A stretch of 64,000 bases of DNA, from NCBI RefSeq assembly GCF_004126535.1, contig NZ_PPCV01000009.1:43902-107901 (forward strand), read 5' to 3'. The notes under the pieces were generated by a model. It saw nothing but the letters and a program-made list of their open reading frames with translations. It searched no databases and was not told the DNA's origin. The stretch comes from Propioniciclava flava (GTDB lineage: Bacteria > Actinomycetota > Actinomycetes > Propionibacteriales > Propionibacteriaceae). Shown here one piece after another: positions 44,065 through 51,591 of this stretch (within the stretch, counting starts at the first letter, position 1; each line of letters begins with the position of its first letter). A program made the position numbers and the translations under genes.

Positions 44065-44508
44065 GCACGATGATCGTCGCGTTGCCCCAGTCGTTGACCA
44101 TCACGACCAGATCGATCACCTTCGAGGGGACGGTGGCCTGGGTGAACTCGAGCGGACGCCGCCGATGGACGTTTGCACCTCCAGGAAGGGGGGGCACCAC
44201 CCAGGGGCGACCACGGCCAGCTCCGACCAGCGTTCGCTCTCCAAGACCAGCGGATCCTCCCACGAATAACCGGGGCCCTCTCCCAGTGGTGGCTCCCCAC
44301 CGACGATCTCCTCAATGCGCTCGGCGGACAGGAGATCGGTGAGCACCGCCGTCAGGTCGTCACGGGTGGTCGCGTGCAGCGCGCGCGGGACGCGCCCCTC
44401 CAGTTCCTCGAAGGTGAGGCGCTCCTCGGCCGCCGCATTGCGCAGGATTTCCAGGGCCTGCTCGCGTTGCATGGTGCCGACGCGGAGGTGGCCGTTCGAA
44501 CCTGACAA
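44065..44508 (-). pseudogene. DUF1707 gene, frameshifted and truncated
   Basis: The first part (from a TTG at 44508: SGSNGHLRVGTMQREQALEI, RNAAAEERLTFEELEGRV) is a DUF1707 domain, followed by PPFLEVQTSIGGVR. At about 44152 the frame shifts by one missing base: the natural continuation EFTQATVPSKVIDLVVMVND and WGNATIIVPEGH lies in the neighbouring frame, whereas the original frame runs to a stop at 44116. After PEGH the homology ends close to the serS terminator, so about 50 C-terminal residues typical of this architecture are missing as well. A sequencing indel could explain the shift but not the truncation. Confidence 0.65.
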
Positions 44509-44560
44509 GGGAGAATCAGTCGCGAGGACCACCGTAGCGGGGGCCTGCCACGATGGAGGC

Positions 44561-45487
44561 ATGGCAGATCCGGTGAGCATTCCTCCACGGTGGGCGGCAC
44601 TCGGCGGGGCGTCGCGGCAGCAGTGGGTGGCGGGGCTGCCCGCGCTCATGGCGTCCACGTTCACCCGTTGGCATCTCACCCCCGACGGAGAACCGGCCAC
44701 GGGCATGACCGCGCTCGTCGTTCCCGTGCGGGACGCCGACGGGGTCCGTCGGGCGGTGAAGTTCTCCTTCGTCGAGGGCGACAACGTCGGCGAGATCGCC
44801 ACCCTGCGGCTGTGGGCCGGACGCGGCGCCGTCAGCGTGCTGCGCGCCGATCCACCGCGCGGAGTCATGGTGCTGGAGTGGCTGGGGGAGTCGTTGGAGG
44901 AATGGCGGGACGCCGAGGGGGCGACCCGGGTGGTGGCGGGCCTGTACCGCGACCTTCACCGTCCGGCGGCGCCACAACTGCCCGATGGGCACGCCCTGGT
45001 CCGCGGCTGGCTCGCTGACCTTGCCGCGCTCGGGCGGAAGGTGCCCGCCCCGCCGCGGCTCGTCGCCTGGGCGCTACGGGCTGGTCGTGAACTGACGGCG
45101 TCGCCGGGGACTCACGTCGTCCACGGGGACCTGCACTACCTCAACGTCCTGCGACGCGGGGACGACTGGGTGGCCATCGACCCCAAAGGGTTCAATGCGG
45201 ATCCCTGTTTGGAGCCGGTGCCGCTGATGTGGAACCGGTGGGCCGACCTGGAGGCGTCCGGGGACGTGGGGGAGGCGTTACGCGAGCGGTTCTACGCGAT
45301 CGTGGACACCGCCGGACTGGATGAGCGTCGCACCCGCGACTGGATCGTGACCCGCTGCATGATCAACCTGGGCTGGCAAGTCGAGGAGGGCGCCCCGCCC
45401 GGGGCAGGGCTGACGGACGCTCAGGAATGGATCACCCGCAACATCATGATCGCCACCGCCATGCAGGGCCTCGAGGTGCCCGAGTAG
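44561..45487 (+). CDS. phosphotransferase of the aminoglycoside/hydroxyurea kinase type
   Basis: A 308-residue kinase-fold protein. VVHGDLHYLNVLR near residues 187-199 is the Brenner-type catalytic loop of aminoglycoside phosphotransferases, and WVAIDPKGFNADPCLEP is the metal-binding DxD-like block, in the form seen in the APH(6)/streptomycin 6-kinase family. Genomic members usually phosphorylate unknown metabolites; resistance cannot be inferred. The ATG at 44561 is 6 nt after CACGAT; the GGAGG between them is too close to act as a normal Shine-Dalgarno. It is transcribed with the following gene of unknown function, 34 nt downstream, or separately from it. Confidence 0.78.
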   Translation: MADPVSIPPRWAALGGASRQQWVAGLPALMASTFTRWHLTPDGEPATGMTALVVPVRDADGVRRAVKFSFVEGDNVGEIATLRLWAGRGAVSVLRADPPRGVMVLEWLGESLEEWRDAEGATRVVAGLYRDLHRPAAPQLPDGHALVRGWLADLAALGRKVPAPPRLVAWALRAGRELTASPGTHVVHGDLHYLNVLRRGDDWVAIDPKGFNADPCLEPVPLMWNRWADLEASGDVGEALRERFYAIVDTAGLDERRTRDWIVTRCMINLGWQVEEGAPPGAGLTDAQEWITRNIMIATAMQGLEVPE

Positions 45488-45508
45488 GCGCGCCGGGAGG
45501 AAGGTCGC

Positions 45509-45514
45509 TACCGT
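45509..45514 (+). promoter_or_regulatory. -10 box, leaderless start of the 208-aa gene
   Basis: TACCGT followed by 7 nt and ATG. Confidence 0.5.
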
Positions 45515-45521
45515 CGTCGCC

Positions 45522-46148
45522 ATGAGCTACGACCAGGTACTGATCCCCGTCGCGCGCGTGAATGACCTGCCGGAAACGCTGACCTGGGTCGAGGCGGAGG
45601 GCGAGAAGGAGACCGCCACCCCCACGGCGGCCGCGCTCGCCGCGACGCTGAGCGAAGCCGCGTCCACCGAGGCGCTGTTCTCCATCGTTCCGCTGCAGGC
45701 TACCGGCGAGGCGCTGTTCGTCCCGGCGGTCTACTCCGCCGCCCAGCGCGCCCGGGACGTGGTCCTTCCAGCAGCCTTCGCTGCCGGATACGCCGTCTAC
45801 GACCCCCAGATGAGGGTGCTGCTCGACCCGCGCACCGCGGTGAGCGGGCACCTCACCACCCAGCGGTTCGGATCCTTCCCCACGCTGTCCCCGGCCCTCA
45901 TCGATGCCCTCCTGAAGGCCACCCGCAGCGGGGACTTCCTCGTCGCCGAACGCGAAAAGCTGTGGTTCATGCAGTGCTACGACAACGGGGACGGCACCTT
46001 CGCGCTAGAACGTCGAGACGGCGCCGAGCACGACCATCTCGCCACGGTGGCCACCAGCGCCGAGCAGGTGGGTGATGCCCTGCGCGGCTGGCTGACCGGC
46101 GACGACTCCGCGTACCGCGACCTGGCCTGGGAAGTCCTGACGCTGTGA
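45522..46148 (+). CDS. hypothetical protein, 208 aa
   Basis: I do not recognise a family. The protein begins MSYDQVLIPVARVNDLPETL and has a mixed alpha/beta look with two aromatic/charged blocks (LVAEREKLWFMQCYDNGDG and LERRDGAEHDHLATVA) and no signal peptide or membrane helix. Alanine-rich helices occupy residues 35-75. TACCGT lies 7 nt before the ATG, so the gene probably has its own leaderless promoter despite following the kinase gene by 34 nt. A hairpin terminator follows at once. Coding quality and the clean promoter make it a real gene. Confidence 0.75.
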   Translation: MSYDQVLIPVARVNDLPETLTWVEAEGEKETATPTAAALAATLSEAASTEALFSIVPLQATGEALFVPAVYSAAQRARDVVLPAAFAAGYAVYDPQMRVLLDPRTAVSGHLTTQRFGSFPTLSPALIDALLKATRSGDFLVAEREKLWFMQCYDNGDGTFALERRDGAEHDHLATVATSAEQVGDALRGWLTGDDSAYRDLAWEVLTL

Positions 46149-46153
46149 CCGCG

Positions 46154-46187
46154 GTGGTCCCGCCCGCGATGGCGCGGACGGGACCAC
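46154..46187. terminator. bidirectional terminator between convergent genes
   Basis: GTGGTCCCG and CGGGACCAC form a 9-bp perfect stem in the 68-nt gap between the hypothetical gene and the convergent ABC importer operon. Confidence 0.75.
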
Positions 46188-46216
46188 GGGCGGTGGTGCC
46201 TGACGTGTCGTGGGGG

Positions 46217-47110
46217 CTACTTGACCGACCCGCTCATCAGCCCGGAGACGAAGTACTTCCCCAAGGCGATGTAGACGATCAGCGTGGGCAAGGACGCGAC
46301 CAGGACGCCCGCCATGATGGACGGGTAATCCGGGTTCTGCCCGCCCGCCAGCGCCTGCAGGGCGTACGTGACTGGGCCGTTGTTCGGCGTCGTCAAGAAC
46401 AAGGCGAACAGGAAGTCGTTCCACGCGCTGGTGAACTGCCAGATCAAGGCGACGACGAACGCCGGGATCGAGACGGGCAACACGACGCGCAGGTACGTGC
46501 GGAACGCCCCCGCCCCGTCGACGCGAGCCGCCTCGATGATCTCGGTCGGCACCGCCGTGGCGTAATAGTTGCGGAAAATCAGGCTGCAGATCGGGATCCC
46601 GTAGACGGTGTGCACGAGGATCAGCACGACGATCCCCTCAAACCAGGGGGCGCTGGATTGGACGCTCAGCATCAGCGCCTGCAGCGGGATCATGATCGCC
46701 TGGTAGGGGATGAACATCCCGAACAGGAACAGCACGAACACCACATGCGAGCCCGGGAACGGCCACTTGGCGAACACGTAACCGTTCAGCGACCCCAGCA
46801 AGGACGACACCACGGACGCGACGGTGGCCAGCAGCAGCGAGCGGGCGACCGCGGGGGCCAACCGATCCCAGGCCTTCACCCAGCCGTCCACCGACCAGTC
46901 TTGGGGCAGGAACCAGGCCGTGGCCTGGTTGAAGCTCGCCGGATCCTTGAAGCTCGTCAGCAGAAGCAGGTACAGCGGCGTCAGGATCATGACGGCAAAG
47001 ACGACCAACAACAGCATCTGCAGGCTGGACCAGGCGCGCTGGCTGCGCGTCTTTCGGCGAGGACGCAGCGCGACCGCGCGGGCGGGCCTGACGGTACTTT
47101 CGACGCTCAC
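46217..47110 (-). CDS. sugar ABC transporter permease, MalG type
   Basis: A 297-residue inner-membrane permease with six helices. The EAA loop that contacts the ATPase is EIIEAARVDGAGAFRTYLRV with IVLP-like ending (RVVLPVSIPAF). It belongs to the carbohydrate uptake transporter-1 class and pairs with the MalF-type permease just upstream. GTG start with AGAAGAGG 8 nt before, only 4 nt after the preceding stop codon. No ATPase gene follows, so a shared MsiK/UgpC-type ATPase is expected. Last gene of the operon. Confidence 0.93.
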   Translation of the reverse strand: MSVESTVRPARAVALRPRRKTRSQRAWSSLQMLLLVVFAVMILTPLYLLLLTSFKDPASFNQATAWFLPQDWSVDGWVKAWDRLAPAVARSLLLATVASVVSSLLGSLNGYVFAKWPFPGSHVVFVLFLFGMFIPYQAIMIPLQALMLSVQSSAPWFEGIVVLILVHTVYGIPICSLIFRNYYATAVPTEIIEAARVDGAGAFRTYLRVVLPVSIPAFVVALIWQFTSAWNDFLFALFLTTPNNGPVTYALQALAGGQNPDYPSIMAGVLVASLPTLIVYIALGKYFVSGLMSGSVK

Positions 47111-47114
47111 GGCG

Positions 47115-48005
47115 CTACCTCTTCTCGCTGCGGTTCGTGTAGACCAGGTACGGCACGACGACCACCGCGACGATCACGAGCAGGAGCGTGGCGTTGACGG
47201 CGGCACCGGTGGTGTCGCTGAGCTGGAACATCTGCGCCCACATCAGCGTCGCGGGCACCTCGGCGGTGTAGGAGTTGGGCCCGGCGATCGAATAGATCAG
47301 ATCGAACATCTTCATCGACATGTGGCCGACGATGATTAAGGCGCTCAACGCGACCGGCGACAGTTGCGGGAACAGCACGTGACGGTAGAGCTTCCACTCG
47401 GTCGCCCCGTCCACGCGGGCGGCTTCGCGCTGGTCGAGGGAGATCCCGCGGAACCCCGACAAGAACAACGCCATCACGTAGCCCGACAGTTGCCAGATCG
47501 CGGGGATCGCCATGGCGGCCATGTTGAACTGCCCGGCTGACCACCACGAGGACTGCAACCAGGGCATTCCCATGTATTGGAAGAGCTGGTTGAGCCCCAC
47601 GGCCCCCTCGCCGGTAGCGGGGGAGAGCAGCCAACGCCATACGACGCCCGCGGCCACGAAGGAGACCGCCATCGGGAACAGGAAGATCGAACGGAACACC
47701 CCCTCGCCCTTCACCGAGCGTTCCAGGAGGACGGCCCACAGCAACCCGAAGAACATCGTCCCCACCACGAACACGACGGTGAGGACGAGCAGGTTCCACA
47801 AGGCGTGCTGGTAGCGCGGATCGCCGATCAAGGTGGCGTAGTTCTCCAGCCCGCCCGGGGCGCGGACCTTGCCCGACTTGGTCACCACCTGGTCGAAGGA
47901 GGTGAGGATGTTCTTCCCGATGAAGCCGTAGACAAAGATCCCTACGAGGAGGATCGAGGGCAAGAGGAAGACCAACCCTGCCCCCCACCGCCGAAGGCCT
48001 GTCAT
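47115..48005 (-). CDS. sugar ABC transporter permease, MalF type
   Basis: A 296-residue permease with six helices and the EAA loop REAARVDGATEWKLYRHVLF (residues about 195-215). ENYATLIGDPRYQHALWNLL is the usual pre-core segment of CUT1 MalF-like proteins. It forms a heterodimer with the next permease and receives sugar from the lipoprotein encoded upstream. AGAAAGGAACCTC precedes the ATG, directly after a long hairpin that separates it from the binding-protein gene. Confidence 0.93.
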   Translation of the reverse strand: MTGLRRWGAGLVFLLPSILLVGIFVYGFIGKNILTSFDQVVTKSGKVRAPGGLENYATLIGDPRYQHALWNLLVLTVVFVVGTMFFGLLWAVLLERSVKGEGVFRSIFLFPMAVSFVAAGVVWRWLLSPATGEGAVGLNQLFQYMGMPWLQSSWWSAGQFNMAAMAIPAIWQLSGYVMALFLSGFRGISLDQREAARVDGATEWKLYRHVLFPQLSPVALSALIIVGHMSMKMFDLIYSIAGPNSYTAEVPATLMWAQMFQLSDTTGAAVNATLLLVIVAVVVVPYLVYTNRSEKR

Positions 48006-48029
48006 GAGGTTCCTTTCTGCACACGACGG

Positions 48030-48080
48030 GGCACCCGCGGCGGGTCGGTCACGTGAGCGATCCGACCCGCCGCGGGTGCC
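48030..48080 (-). terminator. long hairpin between binding-protein and permease genes
   Basis: A perfect 19-bp stem with a 13-nt loop (left arm at 48030-48048, right arm at 48062-48080) fills the gap between the solute-binding-protein gene and the first permease gene. In such operons this kind of hairpin stabilises the upstream message and reduces read-through, giving much more binding protein than permease. Confidence 0.85.
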
Positions 48081-48089
48081 GTGAGCCTC

Positions 48090-49388
48090 TTAGGCGGCGT
48101 ACTTCGCGTGGGCCGCGACGAGGGCCGATTGGAGGGCGTCCGCGTTGCGGCTTTGGTAGAAGGCGCTCATGGCGGTGTTGATCTCCGAACTCCATGCCAA
48201 GGAGACCGCGGCACCGTGCGCGATGGACGGGACGATCTTGTCGTTCTTGAACGACGTCATCGTCTTTTGCTGGTACTCCCCAAACGACGAACTCGGCACG
48301 TCCGTGCGAGGCGGGATCGACCCCTTCTTCAGGTTGAAGGCGAGTTGGCCCTCAGCGCCGCCGACCAGGTTCAGCCAGTCCTTGGCGCCGCCCGCGTTCT
48401 TGGCGCCCACCGGCAACGTGAAGGCGTCGGCGAGGAAGCCGAACAGTTGTTCCCCGTTGCCCGTCAGCGGGAAGGACGAGTACTCCTTGCCCCACGTGAG
48501 CCCCTTGCTGGTGAACTCGGCCAGCGCCCAGTCACCCATCAGGTTGTAGGCGGCCTTGCCGTCGGCGGCCATCACGGTCGCGGCAGGCCAGTCGTCACCG
48601 TCGGAGACCGTGTTGGCGTAGCCGAGGATCGTGGCGTAGTCGGTGATCGACTGCTTGACGCCCGCGGCGTCCCACTTTCCGCCCTTGCTGAACAGTTGCG
48701 TGTACGCCGAGGAGCCGAGGTTGGCCGCCAGCACCGATTCGAACAGTTCGGTCTGCGTCCACGTGCCACCGATGCTGAGCGGGGTCGCGACGCCGCTCGC
48801 CTTCACCTTCTGCAGGTCGGCGATCCAGGCTGCGACGGTCGCCGGAGGTGCCGTGATGCCCGCCTTGGACAGCAGCCCGGAGTTCGTCCACACCATGTTC
48901 GCCCGGTGGATGTCGCACGGGACGCCGTAGACGTGGCCGCCGACCGTGATGAGGTCGAGCAGCGTTTGGGGGAAGACCGAAGCGCCACCCAGGGCCTTCA
49001 TGATGTCGTCGACCGGCTCGATCTGCTCGTTGTCGATGTAGTCGGTCAGTTCGGCGCCTGCGTGACCCTGGAACGAGTCCGGGGGGTTCTTGTTGGCCAG
49101 GTCGGAGGCCAGCTTGGCCTTCGCGTTGGAGCCGCTGCCGCCCGCCACGGCCAGGTTCACAAATGTGTTCTTCGGGTACTTCGTCTTGAACAGGGCGATC
49201 AGGGCGTCGAGGCCCTCCTTCTCCGACCCGTCGGCCCACCACGTGAAGACGCCGACATCGCCGCCTGCCCCTCCTGCCGCGGCGGAGGATGCCGCCGACG
49301 ATGGTGCAGCACCGCCCCCGTTACTGCACCCTGCTGCGGTGGCCAGCACCGCAGCGCCCACCAGAAGCGAACGCCTCGTGATCAGCAT
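48090..49388 (-). CDS. sugar ABC transporter solute-binding lipoprotein
   Basis: A 432-residue extracellular binding protein. The N-terminus has a twin-arginine-like RRSLLVGAAVLATAAGC lipobox; cleavage before Cys21 gives a lipid anchor, followed by a Gly/Ala/Ser-rich spacer. The mature part has the CUT1 (MalE-like) pattern GVFTWWADGSEKEGLDALIALF, NMVWTNSGLLSKAGI and ALAEFTSKGLTWGKEYSSFP. The sugar is not evident. AGAGGGGGG precedes the ATG, and TAGAGT at 49471-49476 on the minus strand is a candidate -10 about 80 nt upstream. No local regulator gene. Confidence 0.92.
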   Translation of the reverse strand: MLITRRSLLVGAAVLATAAGCSNGGGAAPSSAASSAAAGGAGGDVGVFTWWADGSEKEGLDALIALFKTKYPKNTFVNLAVAGGSGSNAKAKLASDLANKNPPDSFQGHAGAELTDYIDNEQIEPVDDIMKALGGASVFPQTLLDLITVGGHVYGVPCDIHRANMVWTNSGLLSKAGITAPPATVAAWIADLQKVKASGVATPLSIGGTWTQTELFESVLAANLGSSAYTQLFSKGGKWDAAGVKQSITDYATILGYANTVSDGDDWPAATVMAADGKAAYNLMGDWALAEFTSKGLTWGKEYSSFPLTGNGEQLFGFLADAFTLPVGAKNAGGAKDWLNLVGGAEGQLAFNLKKGSIPPRTDVPSSSFGEYQQKTMTSFKNDKIVPSIAHGAAVSLAWSSEINTAMSAFYQSRNADALQSALVAAHAKYAA

Positions 49389-49550
49389 GTGTTGTTACCC
49401 CCCTCTGCCTGGCAGGGCGTCGCCGATGACGCTCGATGGACTGCGTTGTCCACCCTCGTTGCCAAGCGCGACTCTACGCCGAGGGGGCCCCTGGAAAGCG
49501 AGAGCTGTTATGGAAATGATGCCGAAGTGCAGGCCCCGATCTCCGAGCGT

Positions 49551-50657
49551 TTAGAGCCAGTCGCGGGCCTTGAACACCAGGTAGAGCGTGCCTGCACACA
49601 CGACGATGAGACCGGCCGAGAGCCACACGCCCAGCGGATCGTTGAACCCTGGGTAGGGGACGTTTTGCCCGAACCAGCCGGTGATGGCCGTCGGGACGGC
49701 GATGATCGCCGCCCAGCCCGCCAGCTTCTTCATGATGGTGTTGAGACGCTCGTCGTTGAGCGCCAGGTTCGTCTCGAATGCGGAAGAGACCAGGTCCCGC
49801 AGCGACTCGGTCCACTCCCCGGCACGCAGGACGTGGTCGTACAGGTCATCGAACCAGGGGCGCAGCGTCGGTGAGGCCATGGCAGGGTCACGCACCAGCC
49901 CGGCGACCACCTCGCGCATCGGCAACACGATGCGCCGCAACGTGACGAGTTCACCACGGACATCGAAGATCGTGCGGGCGAACATGGCGTTGACCTGACG
50001 CTGAGCGAACAGGTCTCCGGCGAGGTCCTCCATCCGGTTGTCCAGGGTCTCGATCCATTCGAACTGGTCGTCCACCACCGCGTCCAACAGGCCGTGAATC
50101 AGGGCACCCGACCCGGCCTTGAGCAGGTCGGGATCCTCTTCCCAGCGGTGGACGACAGCGTCCATGTCGAAGCTGTCATTGAGACGAATGGTGATGAGCG
50201 CCGAGGGGATCACCCAGGCAGAGATACGCGACATTTCCAGGTGCTCGGGCGTCGAACGCTCCGGCATGACGGCGTAGACGGTGACGCACAAGTGGGTGTC
50301 ATGCCGGGCCAGTTTGGGACGCTCTTTGGGGCCCAGCGCGTCCTCGACGGCGGTCGCGGGCAGCGACAGGCGGCGCGCCAGCGATGCCAGCTCGGCTTCG
50401 GTGGGAGCGACGAGATCCACCCACACCAAGACGCTGGGGTCGTGGATCAACGTGACGATCTCGTTGACCCCCACCCGGTCGTGCAGCAGGCGTCCGTCGC
50501 GCCACACCCGGGCCGCCCGCAGGCAGGAAGGATCAGGATCCTGGAAGGGAGCCACGGGCGTCGCTGGGGCCGGAGTGTCGGCGTTGGCGGGTGCAGCAGG
50601 GGAGACCTGTGCCGAGCCCGAGTCGAGTGCCTCGCCGGGAGTGAGCTCCTGATCCAT
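49551..50657 (-). CDS. corA: CorA-family magnesium/cobalt transporter
   Basis: A 368-residue CorA. A proline/alanine-rich N-terminal extension (1-40) precedes the alpha/beta cytoplasmic domain (WVDLVAPTEAELASLARRL), then the long stalk helix (DNRMEDLAGDLFAQRQV...) and two C-terminal helices (about 305-325 and 338-360). The pore-mouth motif, GMN in classical CorA, reads GQN here (ITGWFGQNVPYPG), a variant seen in actinobacterial members. Start taken at the ATG at 50657, 6 nt after GATGAT; the frame is open upstream but encodes antisense shadow of the next gene. Confidence 0.9.
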   Translation of the reverse strand: MDQELTPGEALDSGSAQVSPAAPANADTPAPATPVAPFQDPDPSCLRAARVWRDGRLLHDRVGVNEIVTLIHDPSVLVWVDLVAPTEAELASLARRLSLPATAVEDALGPKERPKLARHDTHLCVTVYAVMPERSTPEHLEMSRISAWVIPSALITIRLNDSFDMDAVVHRWEEDPDLLKAGSGALIHGLLDAVVDDQFEWIETLDNRMEDLAGDLFAQRQVNAMFARTIFDVRGELVTLRRIVLPMREVVAGLVRDPAMASPTLRPWFDDLYDHVLRAGEWTESLRDLVSSAFETNLALNDERLNTIMKKLAGWAAIIAVPTAITGWFGQNVPYPGFNDPLGVWLSAGLIVVCAGTLYLVFKARDWL

Positions 50658-50753
50658 GGCTCCATCATCGCGCACATCCCGGCACAGGGCGGGAGCGCGA
50701 CCGGGAGGTGGCGGTGGCGCGAGACGGGGCGAAACGATGGTGTGGGACGTCAC

Positions 50754-50759
50754 TACGGT
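50754..50759 (+). promoter_or_regulatory. -10 box, leaderless start of the Cof-type HAD gene
   Basis: TACGGT followed by 6 nt and ATG. Confidence 0.55.
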
Positions 50760-50765
50760 GGGGCC

Positions 50766-51551
50766 ATGACCTTCCGTCCTCATCTGGTGGCACTCGACGT
50801 CGACGGCACCCTGGTCGATGAAAGCAACATCGTTTCCCGACCGGTGTACGACGCGGTCGCCCGCGTCCTGGACGCAGGCATCCCGGTGATCTTGTCGACG
50901 GGGCGGAGTTGGGCGTCCGCGCTGACCGTCATCGAACAGCTTCCTCCGATGGCCGCCGAGCACGTGTGCTCCAACGGCGCCGTCACGGTGCGCTTTCCGC
51001 CCTTCGAGGTGGTGGATCTGCTGACGTTCGATCCGCGTCCGGTCGCCGAACTCATCCTGGCCGAGGTGCCGGGGGCCCGGCTGGGCGTCGAGATCGTCGG
51101 TTCCGGCTACCAAGTGACCGAGCCCTTCCCGGATGGGGAACTCCACGGAGACATCGAGGTGGTGAGCCTGGAGGAAATGATCAGCAAGGACGTCACCCGC
51201 ATCATCGTGCGCGACCCGAACTCCAGCGAGGCCGAGTTCATCGACCTCGCCGCGCGGCTTGGTCTGGACGGGGTCAGCTACTCCATCGGCTACACCGCCT
51301 GGCTCGACATCGCCCCGCACGGCGTCGACAAGGCGCACGGCCTGGGGCGCGTGACCGCCCGAGCAGGCATCGACGCGCGCGACGTCTTGGCGCTCGGCGA
51401 TGGGCGCAACGACATCGAGATGCTCACCTGGGCCGGACGCGGCGTCGCCATGGGCAACGCGCCCGCCGAGGTGATCGCCGCTGCGGACGCCGCGACCGGA
51501 TCGGTCGCCGAGGGCGGCCTGGTCGCCGAGTTGAACCGCTGGTTCGCTTGA
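50766..51551 (+). CDS. Cof-type HAD-IIB phosphatase
   Basis: A 261-residue HAD phosphatase. Motif I VALDVDGTLVDE (about 8-19), motif II VILSTGRSW, the C2B cap in the middle, lysine motif in DKAHGLGRV and motif IV LALGDGRNDIEMLTWAGRGV with VAMGNAP. Members dephosphorylate sugar phosphates, pyridoxal phosphate or flavin precursors; the substrate cannot be told. TACGGT 6 nt before the ATG and no Shine-Dalgarno: leaderless. The next gene follows 40 nt downstream on the same strand. Confidence 0.9.
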   Translation: MTFRPHLVALDVDGTLVDESNIVSRPVYDAVARVLDAGIPVILSTGRSWASALTVIEQLPPMAAEHVCSNGAVTVRFPPFEVVDLLTFDPRPVAELILAEVPGARLGVEIVGSGYQVTEPFPDGELHGDIEVVSLEEMISKDVTRIIVRDPNSSEAEFIDLAARLGLDGVSYSIGYTAWLDIAPHGVDKAHGLGRVTARAGIDARDVLALGDGRNDIEMLTWAGRGVAMGNAPAEVIAAADAATGSVAEGGLVAELNRWFA

Positions 51552-51591
51552 GCGGCGCCCGCGCCGCACGGGGTGGGGCAGGCTAGAGACC

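Noticed and set aside
44561..45487. The phosphotransferase as an antibiotic-resistance gene
   Set aside because: The kinase motifs are real, but chromosomal members of this family usually act on metabolites, and there is no mobile context; resistance cannot be claimed.
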